Part shown: positions 6,934 through 8,996 of the stretch, piece by piece
Numbering within the stretch: position 1 is the stretch's first letter
How the letters are laid out: each line of letters begins with the position of its first letter
Assembly: GCA_945871545.1 (NCBI GenBank)
Contig: CAMBWJ010000055.1
Span: 1 to 8,996, forward strand
Direction of reading: 5' to 3'
DNA from: an uncultured Clostridia bacterium
GTDB taxonomy: Bacteria; Bacillota_A; Clostridia; Christensenellales; Aristaeellaceae
DNA: 8,996 nt
Translations under genes and position numbers: made by a program
Notes under the pieces: model-generated
Database searches by the model: none
Seen by the model: the letters and a program-made list of their open reading frames with translations, nothing else
Told to the model about the DNA's origin: nothing

Positions 6934-7367
6934 AGAGCGATTTCCTGATCGTGCACAAGAAGATCCTCCCGGTGTACTATGAGAAGGTGCTGGAGGCCCG
7001 TCAGATGGTGGAGAGCGGCGCTGCACGGGACGTGAGCGCGGCGGTGCGCGCCGTGGGCATCTCCCGCAGCACCTATTACAAGTACAAGGATTTCATTTAC
7101 AGCCCCGACAGCGGCGACGCGGGCCGCAAGGCCGTGATCTCCATGCAGCTCAGCCACGAGATCGGCGTGCTCTCCACGGCGCTGAACCGCCTGTCCGAGA
7201 TGGATGTGAACGTGCTCACCATCTCCCAGAGCCTGCCCATCCGCGACGCGGCCAGCGTGGTCATGACCCTGGACATCGCCCAGATGAACGTGAGCCTGGA
7301 CGAGGCCACGCGGGTGCTGTCCGGCATCCCCGGCGTGGAGAACGTGTATCTGGTCGCCGTGGAGTGA
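6930..7367 (+). CDS. UPF0735/PheB-like ACT-domain protein, likely transcriptional regulator
   Basis: A 145-residue protein. ATG 6930-6932 is chosen over an in-frame upstream ATG at 6867 because GGAGGAGG (6916-6923) precedes it, it overlaps the thrB stop in an ATGA junction, and its N-terminus (MKSDFLIVHKKILP) matches the family start. Residues 34-55 (DVSAAVRAVGISRSTYYKYKDF) form a helix-turn-helix-like segment with the SRSxYYKY signature of UPF0735/PheB proteins. Residues 67-143 are an ACT domain with HEIGVLSTALNRLSE and NVLTISQSLPI, which in this fold usually binds an amino acid. Inference: it senses threonine or a related amino acid and controls the divergent promoters at 4501-4548. I recall, unverified, that a Bacillus subtilis family member was reported to repress hom-thrCB. 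Family assignment is strong; the regulatory role is inferred. Confidence 0.88.
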   Translation: MKSDFLIVHKKILPVYYEKVLEARQMVESGAARDVSAAVRAVGISRSTYYKYKDFIYSPDSGDAGRKAVISMQLSHEIGVLSTALNRLSEMDVNVLTISQSLPIRDAASVVMTLDIAQMNVSLDEATRVLSGIPGVENVYLVAVE

Positions 7368-7386
7368 GTGCGGCGCATGAATGACG

Positions 7387-7429
7387 CAAGCGCAGTTCCC
7401 TGAAACCGGGAGCTGCGCTTGAAATTTTT
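7387..7429 (+). terminator. Rho-independent terminator of thrC-thrB-ACT operon
   Basis: CAAGCGCAGTTCCC (7387-7400) pairs with GGGAGCTGCGCTTG (7408-7421) over 14 bp with a single G-U pair, closing a 7-base loop. It is followed by AAA and TTTTT (7425-7429). It starts 20 bases after the stop of the ACT gene. Read on the minus strand the hairpin has no U-tract, so it acts in one direction. Confidence 0.9.
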
Positions 7430-7441
7430 CGCACAAATTTT

Positions 7442-7480
7442 GCCGCCCGCGACATCGCGGGCGGCGCTTTACTTTGTTTT
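7442..7480 (+). terminator. Second GC-rich hairpin, back-up terminator
   Basis: GCCGCCCGCGA (7442-7452) and TCGCGGGCGGC (7455-7465) form an 11-bp inverted repeat with a two-base centre, in practice a 10-bp stem with a tetraloop. On the plus strand it is followed by a broken T-rich run (TTTACTTTGTTTT, 7468-7480). On the minus strand it is followed by AAAATTTG, a poor terminator tail, so it may only weakly end the convergent gene starting at the right edge. Confidence 0.6.
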
Positions 7481-7504
7481 GGGTTTGTTTGAACGGTGGA
7501 CGGA

Positions 7505-8996
7505 TCAGACCTTCAGCTCGGCCAGCGCGGCGACGGTTGCTTCATCGACGACGCCGGTGGGCTCGCTCAAGCCGATCTTCTGCTGGAAGGCCTTCACAGC
7601 GTTCAGGGTCACCACATCATAGACGCCGGTCTGGGTGAGCTCGAGCTGCTGCTGAATCCACATGACGGCTTCCGCCTCGCTCTTGCTGCTCTCCAGCTGG
7701 GTGTTGACCAGCGTGGTGATGGTGGTCAGCTGCTCGGCAGTGATCGCGGACACGGGCTTGGCGGGCTCGCCGGTGGGCTCGGCGGTGGGTTCCTCAGTGG
7801 GAGCTTCAGTGGGTTCCTCGGTGGGCTCCGCAGTGGGTTCCTCGGTGGGAGCTTCGGTGGGTTCCTCGGTAGGAGCTTCGGTGGGTTCCTCGGTGGGTTC
7901 CTCGGTAGGCTCAACGGTGGGCTCCTCGGTGGGCTCAACGGTGGGCTCCAGCGTGGGTTCCACAGTGGGCTCGACAGTGGGCTCGACGACGGGCTCGTAG
8001 GCGAAGAGCGCCTCCAGGAACGCCGCGTTCACGCTGCGGCTGTCGCCTTCGATGCCTGCGGCCTCCATGTAGGCCTCCAGCGCGCGGCTGGTGGCACGGT
8101 CAAAGGTGCCGCTGATCTTGCCGGTCATGAAGCCCAGCTCCACCAGCCTGTTCTGCATCTCCTTCACACGGGAACCGGTGTCGCCGCGCTTCAGGGTGAT
8201 GAAGTCCTCGCAGGCCGGGGCGCTGCTCTTGTACAGGGCCTTCAGGGTCTTGATTCCGGCAACGCCGTCCTGCTTCAGATCGACGGCCTTCTGGAACAGC
8301 TTTACGGCCTCCTTGGTGCGGCTGCCGAAGTCGCCGTCCACGGGCTCGGCCAGATAGCCCAGCTCGCGCAGGCGGGACTGGAGCTTCTCAACGCGAATGC
8401 CGCTGTCGCCCCTGGAGAGGCTGACGTAGGTCACATACTCCGGGGCGCTGGCGGCGAACAGGCGCTCCTGCACGCTGGCGCTGGCAACGCCGTTCTGGGT
8501 GAAGCCGATGGCATCCTGGAAGTAGCGCACCGCGCGACGGGTTCTGCTGCCGAAGATGCCGTCTGCGGAGCCGCAGCTGTAGCCCAGCTCGTTCAGGCGG
8601 GTCTGCATTGCGCGCACCGCGTCGCCGCGGTCGCCGGCGCTCAGAGAGGTGTAGCCGGAGCTGGTCTGCGGGATGCTCTCCGCAGTCTCACCCTCGAGGG
8701 CGATGTAGCGGATGCCGGCCTCCACCGGGCTCAGGTTGGCGAAGTCGGTCGGCTGCTCCACGGCGGCGCTGACCACGATGTAGGGGAAATCTGCGGAATA
8801 GGCGCTGTTCATGGGATCCGGCTCCGACAGGGTGACCAGCAGGCCGCCCAGGCGCAGATCGTCTTCCTCCGCGTTGTACAGGCCCACGCCCACGTAGAGC
8901 GTGCCGGCTGCGTCGAAGGCATAGCGCTCGATCGTGATGTAAGTGACACCTGCGTCGGAGAGCTGCACGCGGTAGCTGGCGGTGGCGGCGTCATAG
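7505..8996 (-). CDS. Cell-wall protein with four peptidoglycan-binding domains (5' end outside window)
   Basis: Open to the right edge; 496 complete codons are visible, and the GTG at 8966-8968 is internal because the frame continues upstream without a stop. Counting from the first full codon, residues 1-115 are a beta-rich region (SYRVQL, TLYVGVGLY, YIVVSAAVE) that I do not recognise. Three PG_binding_1 domains follow at about 117-179, 192-254 and 267-331, with the pattern L-x-x-G-D-x-G-x-x-V-x-x-x-Q-x-R-L-x-E-L-G-Y and G-x-F-G-x-x-T-x-x-A-V-x-x-F-Q; the third is divergent. A Glu-Pro-Thr linker runs 334-411, and a fourth, divergent PG-binding domain (about 444-493, with AVKAFQQKIGL) ends the protein. 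It probably binds peptidoglycan outside the membrane. No catalytic domain is visible, but one could lie in the missing N-terminus. Confidence 0.88.
   Translation of the reverse strand, partial: YDAATASYRVQLSDAGVTYITIERYAFDAAGTLYVGVGLYNAEEDDLRLGGLLVTLSEPDPMNSAYSADFPYIVVSAAVEQPTDFANLSPVEAGIRYIALEGETAESIPQTSSGYTSLSAGDRGDAVRAMQTRLNELGYSCGSADGIFGSRTRRAVRYFQDAIGFTQNGVASASVQERLFAASAPEYVTYVSLSRGDSGIRVEKLQSRLRELGYLAEPVDGDFGSRTKEAVKLFQKAVDLKQDGVAGIKTLKALYKSSAPACEDFITLKRGDTGSRVKEMQNRLVELGFMTGKISGTFDRATSRALEAYMEAAGIEGDSRSVNAAFLEALFAYEPVVEPTVEPTVEPTLEPTVEPTEEPTVEPTEEPTEEPTEAPTEEPTEAPTEEPTAEPTEEPTEAPTEEPTAEPTGEPAKPVSAITAEQLTTITTLVNTQLESSKSEAEAVMWIQQQLELTQTGVYDVVTLNAVKAFQQKIGLSEPTGVVDEATVAALAELKV
7763..7984 (-). 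repeat. 12-bp tandem repeat encoding an EPT-rich linker
   Basis: Eighteen consecutive tetrapeptides of the form (V/E/A)-E-P-T or E-A-P-T, then a final G-E-P-A, keep exact period four over 74 codons. The segment is highly acidic with no basic residue, as in extended wall-spanning spacers. Within it, 48-bp blocks 7772-7819 and 7820-7867 encode the same 16 residues and differ at four bases, a recent internal duplication. Confidence 0.9.

Noticed and set aside
4868..7026. Long minus-strand open frames (4868-5761 and 5743-7026) antisense to thrC and thrB
   Set aside because: Same antisense artefact of GC-rich codons; no family motifs, and they lie over genes with full sets of catalytic motifs.
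7763..7984. Possible CRISPR array because of the short regular repeats
   Set aside because: The unit is 12 bp with no unique spacers, and it lies in frame within a protein linker.
7662..8000. Plus-strand frame encoding Ser-Val-Gly repeats
   Set aside because: It is the shadow of the 12-bp repeats of the EPT linker on the minus strand.
8966..8968. GTG as start of the wall-binding protein
   Set aside because: The frame is open upstream to the window edge (reading YDAATASYR) and no ribosome binding site precedes the GTG; it falls within a continuous beta-rich stretch.

Overview
The window looks like a chromosomal segment of a Gram-positive, probably strictly anaerobic Clostridia-type Bacillota, perhaps from a gut. 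The grounds are Clostridia-like aspartate-pathway enzymes, strong AGGAGG-type ribosome binding sites, a BspA-like leucine-rich-repeat secreted protein, and a wall protein with four peptidoglycan-binding repeats and a Glu-Pro-Thr linker. No rRNA or other taxonomic marker is present, so nothing finer than class is claimed. The biosynthetic genes look GC-rich, while the leucine-rich-repeat gene at the left edge is visibly less so.

Layout from left to right: (i) 1-838, minus strand, a secreted leucine-rich-repeat protein cut by the left edge, with its own promoter at 872-900. (ii) 959-4446, minus strand, the operon hom-lysC-asd (homoserine dehydrogenase, aspartokinase, aspartate-semialdehyde dehydrogenase), closed by a hairpin terminator at 898-934. 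(iii) 4447-4576, an AT-rich divergent control region with two overlapping promoters and a cluster of TGTTTT/AAAACA half-sites. (iv) 4577-7367, plus strand, the operon thrC-thrB-ACT regulator (threonine synthase, homoserine kinase, and a UPF0735/PheB-like protein with a helix-turn-helix-like segment and an ACT domain). (v) 7368-7504, two successive GC-rich hairpins, the first a textbook terminator. (vi) 7505-8996, minus strand, the C-terminal part of a cell-wall-binding protein cut by the right edge.

The five enzymes form the complete path from aspartate to threonine: LysC makes aspartyl phosphate, Asd makes aspartate semialdehyde, Hom makes homoserine, ThrB phosphorylates it, and ThrC makes threonine. 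All five lie in two divergent, tightly packed operons that share one 130-bp control region. The last gene of the thrC operon encodes a likely amino-acid-sensing DNA-binding protein, which suggests a self-contained, feedback-regulated threonine regulon. No wholly new system was found. The most interesting parts are the interlocked divergent promoters with possible operator half-sites, the coupled ACT regulator, and the atypically short C-terminal regulatory tail of Hom.
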